From Geosiphon pyriformis (Eukaryota > Glomeromycota > Glomeromycetes > Archaeosporales > Geosiphonaceae), in the NCBI GenBank assembly GCA_016748015.1, contig JAAOMT010000710.1, positions 591,067 to 655,066 of the forward strand: a stretch of DNA of 64,000 bases. Direction: 5' to 3'. The notes under the pieces are model-generated. The model was given only the letters and a program-made list of their open reading frames with translations. It did not search any database and had not been told where the DNA came from. The position numbers and the translations under genes are program-made. Of the stretch, positions 47,992 through 59,069 are shown piece after piece; position 1 is the stretch's first letter; each line of letters starts with the position of its first letter.

Positions 47992-49928
47992 TCAGCGTTA
48001 GTATATTACGGTATTAGATCGCATTGCGCAGCACTCTTCCTTACGAAAAAAAAGAAGGTCGAAAAAGTTGAACAAGCATTGACGAAGGCGGAGAAGGAGC
48101 TAGAAGATGCGAAGATGGCGTTGCAAGAGTTTAATATGGGAGAGGACGGACAGTGGTTGGCTGAGCTGAAGAGGAAACTACGGAAGGAAGAAGGGACGGA
48201 GGCGCAGCGAGCCAGGTGGGAGACGGAGAAGACGGCGCTGGCGGACGAGGAGACCAGGCTGAAAGCAGAAGTGACCAAGTGGAGTGACGAGGTGCTGAAG
48301 AGGAGTGAAGACCTGCGACGGGCGCGGGCTCAACCAGGTAACGACTTTGTGACTCGGGCGTTGGGGACATAGGGTAGAGTAGACGTAGAACAGTGTTAAT
48401 GCGTTTTATTCTATTAAGTATTCCATACACACTCTTATTGCTTGCACCTTGTAATGTTATCCAATGTTTATTTAATCCGTTTTTTATACTTTCAGAACGT
48501 CTCCTAAATGAAGAAGAATATCTATCATCTATTCCTCCAACCATTGTTTATCCTCTGGATGCTAGTACTTCGACACGTTCTACGCGTAACGGGGGTCTCT
48601 GGCCATCAAGAATAATTCCCTGGAATGGATTTCTTGAAGAAGTAACTCAATTCAGCTTCGATCAAAAAGAGCGAAAGTTCAGTAGGCCCCAATTCGTTGA
48701 AGGTTTAAGAGCTCGTGTCGAAAATAGTGTTGAAACTGCTATGGAAGTTAATATTTTTCATATATTGAACTCGCCTTTGTCCCCAACATTTGAGTTTTCG
48801 AAACAAAAAGATTCTGACTTTAATCCCGATGACCCGAACATTGGCCTTGGAAAACCAGATTTCACTTGCCGAAAGTATGATGGTCCTAATGATCATACAG
48901 GAAAAAGGATCATAAACATAGAAATCAAAAGAGATTGTGTTATGACACAGTTACGAGAGACTAATTTAAGTGAATTATTTGATGAACACTTTACTGGTCA
49001 TGCACGTGGCGATTTGGTTAACGTAATTAGTCTGATTTACAACTATATGGTCGCGGACGAATTACAATATGGCATACTTGCAACCCATGATTACCATTGG
49101 TTCCTTTGCCGTCCAAGTGCTAATCCATCAATACTATTAATTTCTAAATCTCTTCCGTTACAGTCAACAAGTCCGCCAGTACTCAAAACTTATGCATACT
49201 TGGTCGGCCTGGCAACAAGTGAACCTAATTCACCTCATCCAAATGTAATTTCAGGACGAACTAGACAAGATATCAGAGTACAAGGTTCCAGAATTCAAAA
49301 CTCGGGTTTCTATAACCAAAGTTTCAGTCAAAGTTTGGGTCCAGATAGTAGTTATCACAACCAGCAAGGTTCCAGGGACCAGAGCTCTGAAGATCAAGAT
49401 TCTATAACAGGAATAGAAGAACAGACTTATGGCTACAAGGATTTCAAGCTTGAGGGTATTCTAGGATGTGGACAAACTGGGAGGACATTTCGAGCCAGAT
49501 TCCATGGAGAGCCAATTGCTTTGAAGGTTATTGATCTATATAAGGAAGCTGATCTCTTGCATAAAATTCGAAAAGAAATTGAAATATACAAAAATCTTGT
49601 CAAAATTCAAGGAATATATATTCCCAAATTGGTGTGTCATGGTTATTACGGATATGGGATGGGCTATTTTATGGGTGTCACTATTGTTGGTACTACTTTG
49701 AACAACCATAAAGTAAGTAGTAACCAAAAGTATAGAGCATTGGAGGCCTTAAATGCTATTCATAGTTATAATATTCTTCACAATGATATCCGACAAGAGA
49801 ATATTTTGATTAATGAAAAAGGTGAAATTTATATCATTGATTTTGGGATGTCTGTTGTAACTGATAATAGGGAGCTATTTTGTGAAGAGGAATGTGAATT
49901 ATCCAGTTTATTAGATCGCTATATGTAA
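47992..49928 (+). CDS. Crinkler-type protein: coiled coil, PD-(D/E)XK nuclease, protein kinase; one intron
   Basis: Exon 1 is open from 47992 to 48337 (no ATG before 48115; start or an upstream exon uncertain). Intron 48338-48495 has GT...TTTCAG; exon 2 is 48496-49928, and splicing keeps the frame (RAQP-ERLLNEEE). Exon 1 encodes a Glu/Lys/Arg-rich coiled coil with Trp at intervals. Exon 2: REase-like core LGKPDF...IINIEIK (PD...ExK, about 48850-48930), then a kinase with GCGQTGRTF glycine loop, ALKV lysine, HNDIRQENIL catalytic loop and DFG. Catalytic residues are intact. This matches REase-kinase effectors of fungi and oomycetes, thought to act in nuclei of hosts or rivals. No secretion signal is visible, perhaps because the 5' end is missing. 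Confidence 0.75.
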
Positions 49929-49951
49929 TGAATATTTGCACTATTAAAAGT

Positions 49952-49957
49952 AATAAA
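49952..49957 (+). terminator. Possible polyadenylation signal of the kinase gene
   Basis: AATAAA 24 bp after the stop codon, with a second at about 49979. Confidence 0.4.
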
Positions 49958-50043
49958 AACCTATTTGCTTAGAAAACGAATAAATGTATGATTGTCATGA
50001 TTAGTGTGTAGAATTAAAATTATATATATAGGATTACCCGTAT

Positions 50044-51548
50044 ATGGAAAATGATAACTATAATGGTTCTACCGAATATGAAAAGGCAATACGTTTTTTG
50101 GAGATAGGTTGCAATTGTGATTGTTCGAAAAAGATTCCGAGAGAAAGGTTTGCTGAATTACGTGAAGCGTTTCAAGCACTCTCTGGACCCGAGCAAGATA
50201 TATTTTTAATGGCCCAACTGAAAGCAATGAATGGCGGGGAAATAACTGCCAGTCAACGTCTTAAAAAGAAAACGCGAACTAATAAGCGAACGTTTTACTA
50301 CTGAGATCGCAATACGCAGCTTTGTCAGAAAACGTATCTCAACATGTTAGGAATTGGTCGCACTCACTTCGAAAACGTCAGAAATCACCTAACGACGAAT
50401 GGTATAATACCGCGTGTTCATGGTAATGTAAAAAGAGTGCCGCGATGGAAAACTAAAATAACCATTGATATAACCGTTGCTACCGCCGTGAAGAATTTTC
50501 TCGAAAACTATGCTGAAATTCATGGACTTCCAAGTCCTGGCAGAAACGTCAATCGCATTACTCAATCGCTTACACTTTTGCCAGCTGAAACAAGTTACAA
50601 GTCAGTCTATCGTGATTTTATTGCAGGTCTCGAAAATGATAGCACGTTAAAATTGTTAAAATATGACGCATTTCGCAAGTTATGGCACCAATTAATGCCT
50701 TATATTCAAATTATGAGTCCAAGAACGGATTTATGTGACACGTGCCAACATTTTCGGAACGGCTTACAGTATAACGCTCGTAAAGAAGAAGAGGCAAAAG
50801 ACTTACTAAAGAAATTCAAAGAACATCTGGTTAAGGCTAAATTAGAGAGAAATTATTACAACAAAAATACGAAATTAGCAGAACAACAGAGGAAATTGGT
50901 AAATGAACATTTTATAACAAGAGGTAAAGCTGATTATTGTAGCGTTGACGCTACTGCTCATTACAGTTACGATTGAGCGCAAAACGTTCACGTACCCCAT
51001 TCCGATCAACAGGTAAGTAAAATTTATTATCTTAGTCCGCGTAAAGTACATTTATTTGGTATCCAAGATGAAGCAGTACGCGAACAAATCAATTACGTTC
51101 TTGATGAGAACGAAATAATAGGGAAAGGCCCTAATGGCACCCTGAGCATGGTATTCAATGGAATTAAGAGACTGAATAAAGGCGAAAAACATCTAAAGAT
51201 TACTTGTGATAATGCGGGTGGTCAGAATAAAAATAATGCCACCATTTGATTTTACCTATATTTAGTAATTTGCGGTTATTACGAAAGTATCGAATTAAAT
51301 TTCATGGTACCTGGACATACCAAATTTAAGTGTGATGGTAGGTTTGGATTGATTAAAAAGCTTTATCGAAAAACAACAGTAGATTGTGTGGATCACATTG
51401 TTGAAGTTGTGAAAAAATCAAGTACAGCGGGATTAAACAAAGTTCAGTGTTATGAAAACGGCAAAGGCTTTCAATACTTAGATCTTAATTCCGTGTTGGG
51501 AATTTTTTTTAAGAAATTGAGTGGTTTACAAAAGTATCAGCATTTTCT
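50044..51548 (+). pseudogene. DDE-type transposase-like ORF (DUF7869-like), three in-frame TGA, runs into gap
   Basis: A single frame from ATG at 50044 to the gap (501 codons) is broken only by TGA at 50302, 50974 and 51247. Order: N-terminal region with CRETHF-like LCQKTYLNMLGIGRTHF, VHGNVKRVPRW; CDTCQHF Cys pair; SVDATAHYSYD (probable first Asp); ITCDNAGGQNKNNATI (second Asp); VPGHTKFKCDGRFGLIKKLY; KKLSGLQKYQHF. These are hallmarks of the DUF7869 family of transposon-borne proteins, known to me from animals, oomycetes and others. TIRs were not found. Trp is TGG at two places and TGA at up to three. Confidence 0.7.
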
Positions 51549-52095
51549 NNNNNNNNNNNNNNNNNNNNNNNNNNNNNNNNNNNNNNNNNNNNNNNNNNNN
51601 NNNNNNNNNNNNNNNNNNNNNNNNNNNNNNNNNNNNNNNNNNNNNNNNNNNNNNNNNNNNNNNNNNNNNNNNNNNNNNNNNNNNNNNNNNNNNNNNNNNN
51701 NNNNNNNNNNNNNNNNNNNNNNNNNNNNNNNNNNNNNNNNNNNNNNNNNNNNNNNNNNNNNNNNNNNNNNNNNNNNNNNNNNNNNNNNNNNNNNNNNNNN
51801 NNNNNNNNNNNNNNNNNNNNNNNNNNNNNNNNNNNNNNNNNNNNNNNNNNNNNNNNNNNNNNNNNNNNNNNNNNNNNNNNNNNNNNNNNNNNNNNNNNNN
51901 NNNNNNNNNNNNNNNNNNNNNNNNNNNNNNNNNNNNNNNNNNNNNNNNNNNNNNNNNNNNNNNNNNNNNNNNNNNNNNNNNNNNNNNNNNNNNNNNNNNN
52001 NNNNNNNNNNNNNNNNNNNNNNNNNNNNNNNNNNNNNNNNNNNNNNNNNNNNNNNNNNNNNNNNNNNNNNNNNNNNNNNNNNNNNNNNNNNNNNN
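51549..52095. other. Assembly gap (547 N)
   Basis: Run of N. The sequences on the two sides are not obviously parts of one gene, and they differ in composition and in how TGA is used, so the join should be treated as a scaffold link. Confidence 0.99.
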
Positions 52096-52908
52096 TTTTG
52101 AGAAAATTCCCAAATTGTTTATTCTACTACCCGTGGTTCTAGACTAAATGAAAAGGCATGAGAATATTCTTATGTTGACAAAGATGATCCAAATGAGAAA
52201 AAGAATATTGAAATGTTAGCTAATGGAAATTTAAAAAGAAGAATAAAAGCCAATCTAGAACCTCACTATAGTAATCTTCCCAAATTCTATGACCGAACCT
52301 TTTATCTTTCATTAGCCCAAGAATTATTGCAGGCTTTAAAAGAACTAATTAGTGAATTAGTGATTATCAGTGCTATGGTCAAAGGTCGGAAAAATGCTGG
52401 AAAAGCAAAGAAAGACAAATTCATTAAAAATTTTGCTAATTTTTCTCAAAGCAGATTGGTTTTAATAGAAACAGTAATTCCCAAAAAAAGTGAAGAAGAA
52501 AGAAGGGATGGCTATAAATCTACTCGCTGAGATTATATAAAAGAAAATATTCCTGATTTTGATATTTTTATTGATGATTCTCTGATCATTATTGAAGAAA
52601 CTAATAAGTTATTACCTGATAAAACTTATGTCATACCAGCTTATAAATGCAACCAAAATCTCAAAGCTCCCAACATCTATCATGTAGCAACTAGTGCCAC
52701 TGATTTAAAAGACAGTGATTTTGTTATTGCTGTCTTTGAGATGAAAAATAACCAGTTAAAGAAAAAATTAAAATTTCTGCAAATACAAGAGAGAAACAGT
52801 TGAGTTTTTTGGATGATAATTAGTGGATCACTAATTTTTATCTTAGTTGCTTTAGTATTAGTAGTTAAAATTACAATAGTGCAGAAAAAACGTTTTAGAA
52901 AGAATTAA
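52096..52908 (+). CDS. ORF open only with TGA=Trp; 270 aa, C-terminal TM segment, start in gap
   Basis: Frame 1 from the gap to TAA at 52906 has four TGA codons (52099, 52162, 52528, 52801) and no TAA or TAG. Read as Trp they give FWENSQ, KAWEYSY, STRWDYI and NSWVFW. One Trp is TGG. The protein is Lys-rich and helical (FYLSLAQELLQALKELISEL), has a mixed region DIFIDDSLIIIEETNKLLP, a Lys-rich coil, one TM helix (MIISGSLIFILVALVLVV) and a basic end. No family recognised. Use of UGA for Trp is the rule in Mycoplasma-type Mollicutes and in fungal mitochondria. Its convergent neighbour shows the same. Confidence 0.65.
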
Positions 52909-53095
52909 AAATTATTGACAAAGATCAGATCAAGCCATTATTTTTTGTTCTTGGTAATTCATAAGTGATTTTTTCTTGATCTAGATATTTCTGGAGAGTT
53001 TGGGTATCATTGATTTTAAAAACATAAGGGGCAATTTTTTCTCCTTGAGCTTTCTTTAAAATGCTTCTAATGGTGCTGTAATTTTTGAATTCCAT
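52895..53095 (-). CDS. Small convergent ORF open only with TGA=Trp; 66 aa
   Basis: ATG at 53093-53095, TAA at 52895-52897; reads MEFKNYSTIRSILKKAQGEK at the N-terminus. A single TGA (GLI-W-SLSII) would be Trp. The 3' end overlaps the plus ORF by 14 bp, a compact arrangement typical of bacteria. Under the standard code it stops at 54 residues. No Shine-Dalgarno sequence is evident upstream. No known domain. Confidence 0.5.
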
Positions 53096-53371
53096 AGTAG
53101 ATTTAATGTAAATTAGTTTTATATTAATATTTTTTTATATAGTAATAGAGATAATCCTATATTAATTATGTTATGGTTTATATTCATCATATTCTGGTAT
53201 AATAAAGTGAACATTAAAATTTACAAGTTCATAAGTTATGAATGAACACCATTATTACTTTTCAAAATGTCATCAATCATACTAGTCAATTTTACAGTCA
53301 TATTACAATCAGCTTCTCATTTATGTCACATAGTAAAATGTTTACTTTGTCTGGTTTTGTTATAGCATGCC
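53096..53371. other. Untranslated stretch between code-4-like ORFs and C2
   Basis: AT-rich, no ORF of note on either strand under either code. The junction to C2 sequence is near 53372 (ATATTATTAAACTAAATG resembles B at 9628). The exact breakpoint is uncertain by tens of bases. Confidence 0.5.
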
Positions 53372-54234
53372 CCATATTATTAAACTAAATGAAAAAATAG
53401 CACAGGCAATATTCTTATTTTTGGTAAAAATAAATCAGTTAGTATTAGTAAAAACAAGAGATTACAACAAGAGAAAAAAATAAATTTGAATCAATAGATA
53501 GAATAAATATATTAGTTAATATGACAGAAAAAAAAATTATTAACAAGAAAAAAATTATCTTTACTAGTTAATTGATTTCCATTCCACCATATGATTAGTA
53601 TTTAATAGCTATAGAAAGAAAAATAAGAAATTAGCCCCAAATTTTTAAAGTGGAACCAACTATTTGTAAACCAAGAGAGATTGTTATTACTAATCTCTAT
53701 ATACTGGTTAAAATTAACAAGCATATTAAAATTTTTATCTACAACACAATAGAAGACACCATTAAAATATCAAGTAGAATAATCATTGGATATTTGAGTA
53801 CTAAAGTTGAAGACCAATCACCAAATACCATTTTAGATTTTCTATAACTGTACAAATATGTAGACATTACATCACAAACCATATACAAATGAGAAAAATA
53901 CTATTTGCTCCAATTAGAACAATTAGAACAAACAAACTTGGGAAATTTAAACTCATTTCAATGAATACAGCTCAAAATTTTACTTAACAATTTTACTAAT
54001 ATCTTTGCAAATAAAAACAAATTTGATAGAATTGACATTATCTAGCACTAAATTAAGATTGGAGATACAATGCTAATTAAACAAAAAACATACAAAATAT
54101 TACCAATAAGCCATGAAATTATTTGACAAAAAATCAGATGTTAGATAATGGGTTAATTCAACTATTTATAAGTTCATGATCATTATTAGTGGTATTAATT
54201 CAGAAAAAGAATGGAAAAATTTATTTTTGTGTGG
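53372..54234 (+). pseudogene. Element C2, right part: dUTPase motifs 4-5, linker, RT start
   Basis: Begins in dUTPase motif 4 (NEKIAQAIF), goes through the linker (53650-53847 open) and RT N-terminus (KNGKIYFCV). Compared with B, about 530 bp equivalent to 9095-9627 is missing between the two parts of C2. Interrupted at FCV by C3. Confidence 0.8.
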
Positions 54235-55102
54235 TGTTACAGATGAGTCTTCGGGGTGTCAAATGAGTAACAAATCCATAACTTGGTGCACAAAGTGATT
54301 AGTGATGATGATAATCTGAAGGTATTTTATCTAAAGGTTTTCCAATTGAGTTCTTTGTATAATGGACAGAGATTCAATGGTAACAGTTTATCAGTAGTTT
54401 CCTGAAATTATAGTTTTATCAATTGCTTGCTCAGTTTGATGGTTGATAATTCTTTTGATATAATATCCTCCATAAGTATATACCAGTGCTGTTTCCTGAT
54501 GTCAGTTCCTCTGTAAGTCCTCCAAGAGTAAGTATTGTTTAAGCAAGTTTATTTCTCCGTAAGTCCTCCAAGAGTAAATCTTTTAATTAAGTTAGTAGAC
54601 AACAAAGAAAATAAAGAAAGATAAAAGAGAAAAAATAAGAAATCAACCAAGGCAATTTGCAAGTTAGTATCCCATCAATAGCCATGATCAAGAGCTATTG
54701 TTCCAGTATGGTTAAGTATTAGTTACTATCAACATAAAGTATTGATAGTGAAGAATGAATTTAATAAAGTGAATAATTATTTATTTGAGAATTGTGGTAA
54801 CTAAGCTAAGAATTCTTAATGTCTTTTTTTTTTTTTTTCTGTTTTTACTGTTACTGCTATATATACATATTTGAGATTTCTCAATTTCTCAATTCCTTGT
54901 GACAGGAATCCTGGAATTTCTGATAAGAGGAATCCTGGAATTCTAGAATCCTGTGATTCTTTGTCAGAGAATTCTGAAATTTCTGGAATCCTGCAATTCC
55001 TCTGAGAGGAATCTTGAAATTCCACATTTTACTACATTTACCTCTGATTGGCTAATATCTACTGACTAATAATACTATATTTTCTATATTCTATGAGTAA
55101 CA
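54235..55102 (-). repeat. 3' LTR of element C3 (minus orientation)
   Basis: 868 bp, TGTTACAGATGAG and ATGAGTAACA ends, reverse complement of the C LTRs. The palindromic GGAATTCC/CAGGATTCC cluster is at about 54890-55020 and TATATATA at about 54857-54864. It is inserted in C2 RT; the other LTR is outside the window or lost. Confidence 0.88.
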
Positions 55103-55117
55103 TTATTCTCTTCTTTT
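55103..55117 (-). other. Polypurine tract of C3
   Basis: AAAAGAAGAGAATAA on the minus strand, next to the LTR. Confidence 0.65.
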
Positions 55118-55802
55118 AATATTGAGCTCCATCAAAATCTAATTCCTTTAATTCCTCTTCTTAAATTATTTTTTGAACTTCTTTTTCGAGTATTACTTGT
55201 GTTATTTTAGTTTGTAGTTCTTTAAATTAGATGTTGGTCATTTTTTCCAATTAATTATTCGTAACTGTATCTATTGCTGGATTGAGTAAGATTTCTGGTC
55301 GGTCTTGAAATCCCATATATAGCCAGTAAATGGCTTGAGCTTGTGTGATTAGATTGTTTTTTCCCACAAATTGTTCTAGTTGTTTCAGTATGGTTGTGTC
55401 GAATAACCATTTTGTTTTGTCAGTGTACAAATTCTGGATATTTATGTGTTGTCCCAAGTGGAAATAACAATAGTTTTTTGGAAATTGTTGTATTCACCAA
55501 GTCCAAGTTTCTTTGGTAAGTTCTTGGTGTAATCTGATTATTTGTTGTTCTTTTATGGCCAATTTAATCTTGGTCATGATCTTGTCAACAACATTTTCAA
55601 GTCATTTTTGTGCTTTGTTTTGTGGTATCTTTGCTGTATTTTTGTAACAAATCATTTGTTGATTGATTGTAATTTCTATTTTCTGGTGTTGGATTAATTG
55701 AAAAATTTGTTGGGCTAGTGAATAAATATTGTCCGTAATTTCCATTTTTCTGATCTCTTCTGTCATGTCGACTATGTTCTTATATATTCTTTTGTCAATC
55801 AA
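55116..55802 (-). pseudogene. Element C3 env-position ORF (unknown function)
   Basis: Two open pieces: 55602-55802 (IRKMEITDNIYSLAQQIFQL) and 55251-55457 (NIQNLYTDKTKWLFD), ending DGAQY-TAA at the PPT. Very close to the C1 ORF; broken by stops at Trp/Gln positions. Confidence 0.65.
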
Positions 55803-57240
55803 TTGGACATGTTGTTGTCAATAATAATAATTAGTTCCAGATCTCGTGGAATCTCATCTAGTTGGACTAGTATTTTCTGTACTCCTAATTGTGGAATATT
55901 ACTGGTAGATGATGATACTATATAGTAGTATGGTTTCAGTCGATTTTCATATGCTGCTTTGGTCAAGCTTTTGTTATTTAATCTTAATTTGTAAGCTCCA
56001 TTTCCTAGAATTTTTTCTATGTGAAATGATCCATTCCATTTGGGATCAAATTTTCCACTTTATTGTTTTTTTGCTTTGGTACAATGTAGTAGTACTTTGT
56101 CTTCAATCTTGAATTTAACTGGTTTATCTAATAGTTGGTTATTATGTCTTTCTTTTTGTTTCTTTTGTGACTTTTGTATGTTATCAGCTGCTCTTTGTCA
56201 TTTGTTTTCTAATGTTTCCATTAAGTCATATGTTTTTCTCAACAATGTGTTTTTGAAATTCTCTTCTGTTATTGTTTCGGTTGGATATGTGCTGACTTCT
56301 ATTTCTACTGGTAGTGTTGCTGTTCTACTATATACTAATTCAAATAGTGTTGCTTGTGTAGTATCTTGCTTCATTGTCCGATAAGCAAATAGTACTGATG
56401 GTATCAACAAATCCCAATCATTCTGGTTTTCTTGGCTGAGCTTAGCTATTGCTTCACACAATGTTCTGTTGAATCTTTTGACTAATCTGTTAGTTTGTAG
56501 ATGATATGGTGATAATAGTGGTCTCTTAATTCCGAATCTTTGGCTCAATTCTGTTAATGTTCTGTTCACAAAATGAGTTACTTGGTCTGATAATAATTCT
56601 TTTGGACATCTATGTTGACAAATTAAATCTTGATAAACAAATTCAGCAATGGATTCTGCATTCGCTCTTTAAATTGCTTTCGTCTCTGGCCATTTAATGA
56701 GATAGTTCATGGCTACTGCTATGTATCTGTTTCCTCCACTAGTAATTGTTAATGGTTCAACTAAATTAATTCCAATATGGTCAAATGGTTGTCCCACTTT
56801 AATTGGTCTTAATGGTTCACTGGATTTTATACCTCTTCTTTGTTGACAAACATCACAATTTTGAACATATTGGATGATGTCTGGATACATTGATGGCCAA
56901 TAGTATCTTTTTTTGGTTCTTTCCATAGTTGCTTCTTTGTAAAAGTGTCCTGCTGTTGGATTTGAGTGCATGTTGAATAATATTGTCTTTTTTTCTGGCT
57001 CTGTAATTACTCTGGTTGGTTGCTTTAGATCTCTTCTATTTTTTTGATAAAGTATATTTTGGTAAGTGATAAAATATTTTGATTGTTGTTTGATACTCTT
57101 TTGTTCCATTTAAGATAAATTCTCCTTGAACTGTTGAGTGTTTATATAATGTTGCAGTTGTTAATATCTTTGTATGTTCATCTTTTGTTATATTTTTCGT
57201 TGGTATTGTTCTGGTTTTGTTATATTTTTGGGTTGAAATG
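55803..57240 (-). pseudogene. Element C3 integrase with GPY/F module
   Basis: HHCC complete (MHSNPTAGHF...CDVCQQ). The first catalytic Asp is Asn (INLVEPL), the second is kept (LSDQ), the Glu is Lys (RLVKRFNR): two of three lost by G-to-A. The GPY/F-like part is at about 55850-56110. Open pieces at 56669-57109 and 56198-56569. Confidence 0.86.
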
Positions 57241-58680
57241 TTCTTATATTTGTCTTATTCGCAACAAACTGTCAGCATTTCTGTTGTCTTTTCCCTTTTT
57301 ATAATGTATAGTATAATTATATGGTGTGAATGCCATTTTCTATCTTGACTGTCTTCCATCTTCAAATTCTTGTTTTTGAAGTGATGTTAATCCTTTGTGA
57401 TCTGTGTATACTTCAAACTTCTGGCTCAAGTATTCTTTCCATTTCATGACTGCCCAGTATATTACTAAGTGTTCTTGTTCCAGTGTTTTATAGTTCTTTT
57501 CGGCTGGTGTTAAACTTCTGCTGGCATATACTACTGAATGTTCTCTGCCATCTGGTCTTTTCTAAGATAGTACTGCTCCCAGTGCTTGGCTGAATACATT
57601 AGTGGTGATGATGAATGGTTTGCTGTGATCTGAATAGATCAGTACTAGAGCTTGAATGAGCTTTCTTTTCAAAATATCAAAAGCTTTTTGTTAACTTTCT
57701 GTCCATTCATATTTTGTATTCTTGGTTTGCAGTTGGTTAAGTAGCTGCACTATTTTGGAAAAGTTCTTGATAAAATGTTGATAGTAGCTGGTGAATCCCA
57801 AGAATAATTTCAGTTCTGTCATATTGGTCAACACTGAAAAGTTCTTTACTATCTCTATTTTCTCTGGATCCATTTTGATGCCGTTTTTGCTGACTATGTG
57901 TCCCAAGAATTTTAGTTCTGTCTTGCCAAAAAAGCACTTTGTTGCATTTAACTTTAGTCCTGCTCTTCTTAGTTTTTTGAACACTTGTTGAAGATGATGA
58001 AGATGATCATCAAACATTTTTGAGAACACATTGGTGTTATCTAAGTATACAACTACTGATTTCCACAATAAGCCAGTATAAACAATTTCCATTAGCCATT
58101 GGAAAGTGGCTGGTGCATTGGTTAAGCCAAATGGCATTACTTTAAATTCAAAATTCCCTTCTCTGGTGGTAAATGCTGTCTTTTCTTTGTTGGCTGAATT
58201 CATGGCTACTTGCCAGTAACCACTGTCCAGGTTTAATGTTGAAAACTATTTGTTTTCACCGAAAGCATTAAATAATTCTTAGATCCATGGAGTGGAGTAG
58301 CTATCTTCATGAGTTACTCCATTGAGTTTTCTATAATCCACACAAAAGCAGATTTTCCCATTTTTTTTCCAGACAAGTACTACTGGTAATGACTATGGGC
58401 TTATTAATAGCTGAATTAGCCCATTATCAAGCATTTGGTTTATCTCTTGACGGATAATCTTGTAGCTAGCTGGTGGTACTCTGTATGCTTTTTGTTTAAT
58501 TGGCATTGCATCTCCAGTCTTGATCTGATGCTGAATGATGTCAGTTCAGCCAAACTCGTTTTCACTGGCAAAAATGTCATTGAAATTGTTGAGCAACATC
58601 TTAAGTTGCATATATTGGAGTGGATCTAAGTTTCCCATGTTCATTTGTTCCAATTGTTCTGGTTGGAGCAAATAACATTT
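57241..58680 (-). pseudogene. Element C3 reverse transcriptase and RNase H
   Basis: The longest open piece, 57691-58203, spans MPFGLTNAPATF, the YLDNTNVFSKMF box (Asn for the second Asp), FLGHIVSKNGIKMDPEK and FLGFTSYYQHFIKNF. The RNase H first motif is ITTNVFSQALG (Asp to Asn). The N-terminal RT (58204-58680) has stops at Trp/Gln sites. Confidence 0.87.
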
Positions 58681-58683
58681 GCT

Positions 58684-59069
58684 TCATCCATATATTGTTT
58701 GTGATGTGATATCAACATATCCACAAAGCTGTGAAAAATCCAGAATGGTGCTTGGTGGTTGATTCTCTATTTTAATGCTTAAGTATCCAATGGTGGTTTT
58801 GGCTGGTATCACTATAACATTTCCTGTCTTATCATAGATAGGAATTTTGATATGGCTGTAATCTTTGGCTGTTATATAGAGATTGATGAGTCCAATCTCT
58901 CCTGATTTACAGAGAGTTGGTTCTGCTTCAAAAATCTGATTCTGTTCTTTTATCTTCCACTTTATCCCTATCATGTACTGGCCATATGGTGGAATAAAAA
59001 TTGTTTGACCTGTTGAGATAATTTCCCCTTGGTCAACAATTTTTGCTTCTGCCATATTGACTGGTATAT
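58684..59069 (-). pseudogene. Element C3 post-dUTPase linker, truncated by A-2
   Basis: Open from the A-2 junction (IPVNMAEAKIVDQGE) through IFIPPYGQYMIGIK to LCGYVDITSQTIYG, the segment between dUTPase motif 5 and RT. The dUTPase itself and everything upstream are displaced or lost beyond A-2. Confidence 0.8.

Noticed and set aside
48006-48544. Minus-strand Ser/Pro-rich frames
   Set aside because: Antisense of the coiled-coil exon and intron of the Crinkler-type gene.
47418-51548. Island left part as a complete DNA transposon with TIRs
   Set aside because: No terminal inverted repeats or target duplication could be seen by eye, and one end is lost in the gap.
52096-52908. LAGLIDADG or GIY-YIG mitochondrial intron ORF
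   Set aside because: No such motifs. Mitochondrial origin remains possible on code grounds only, so it is listed as the alternative rather than the call.
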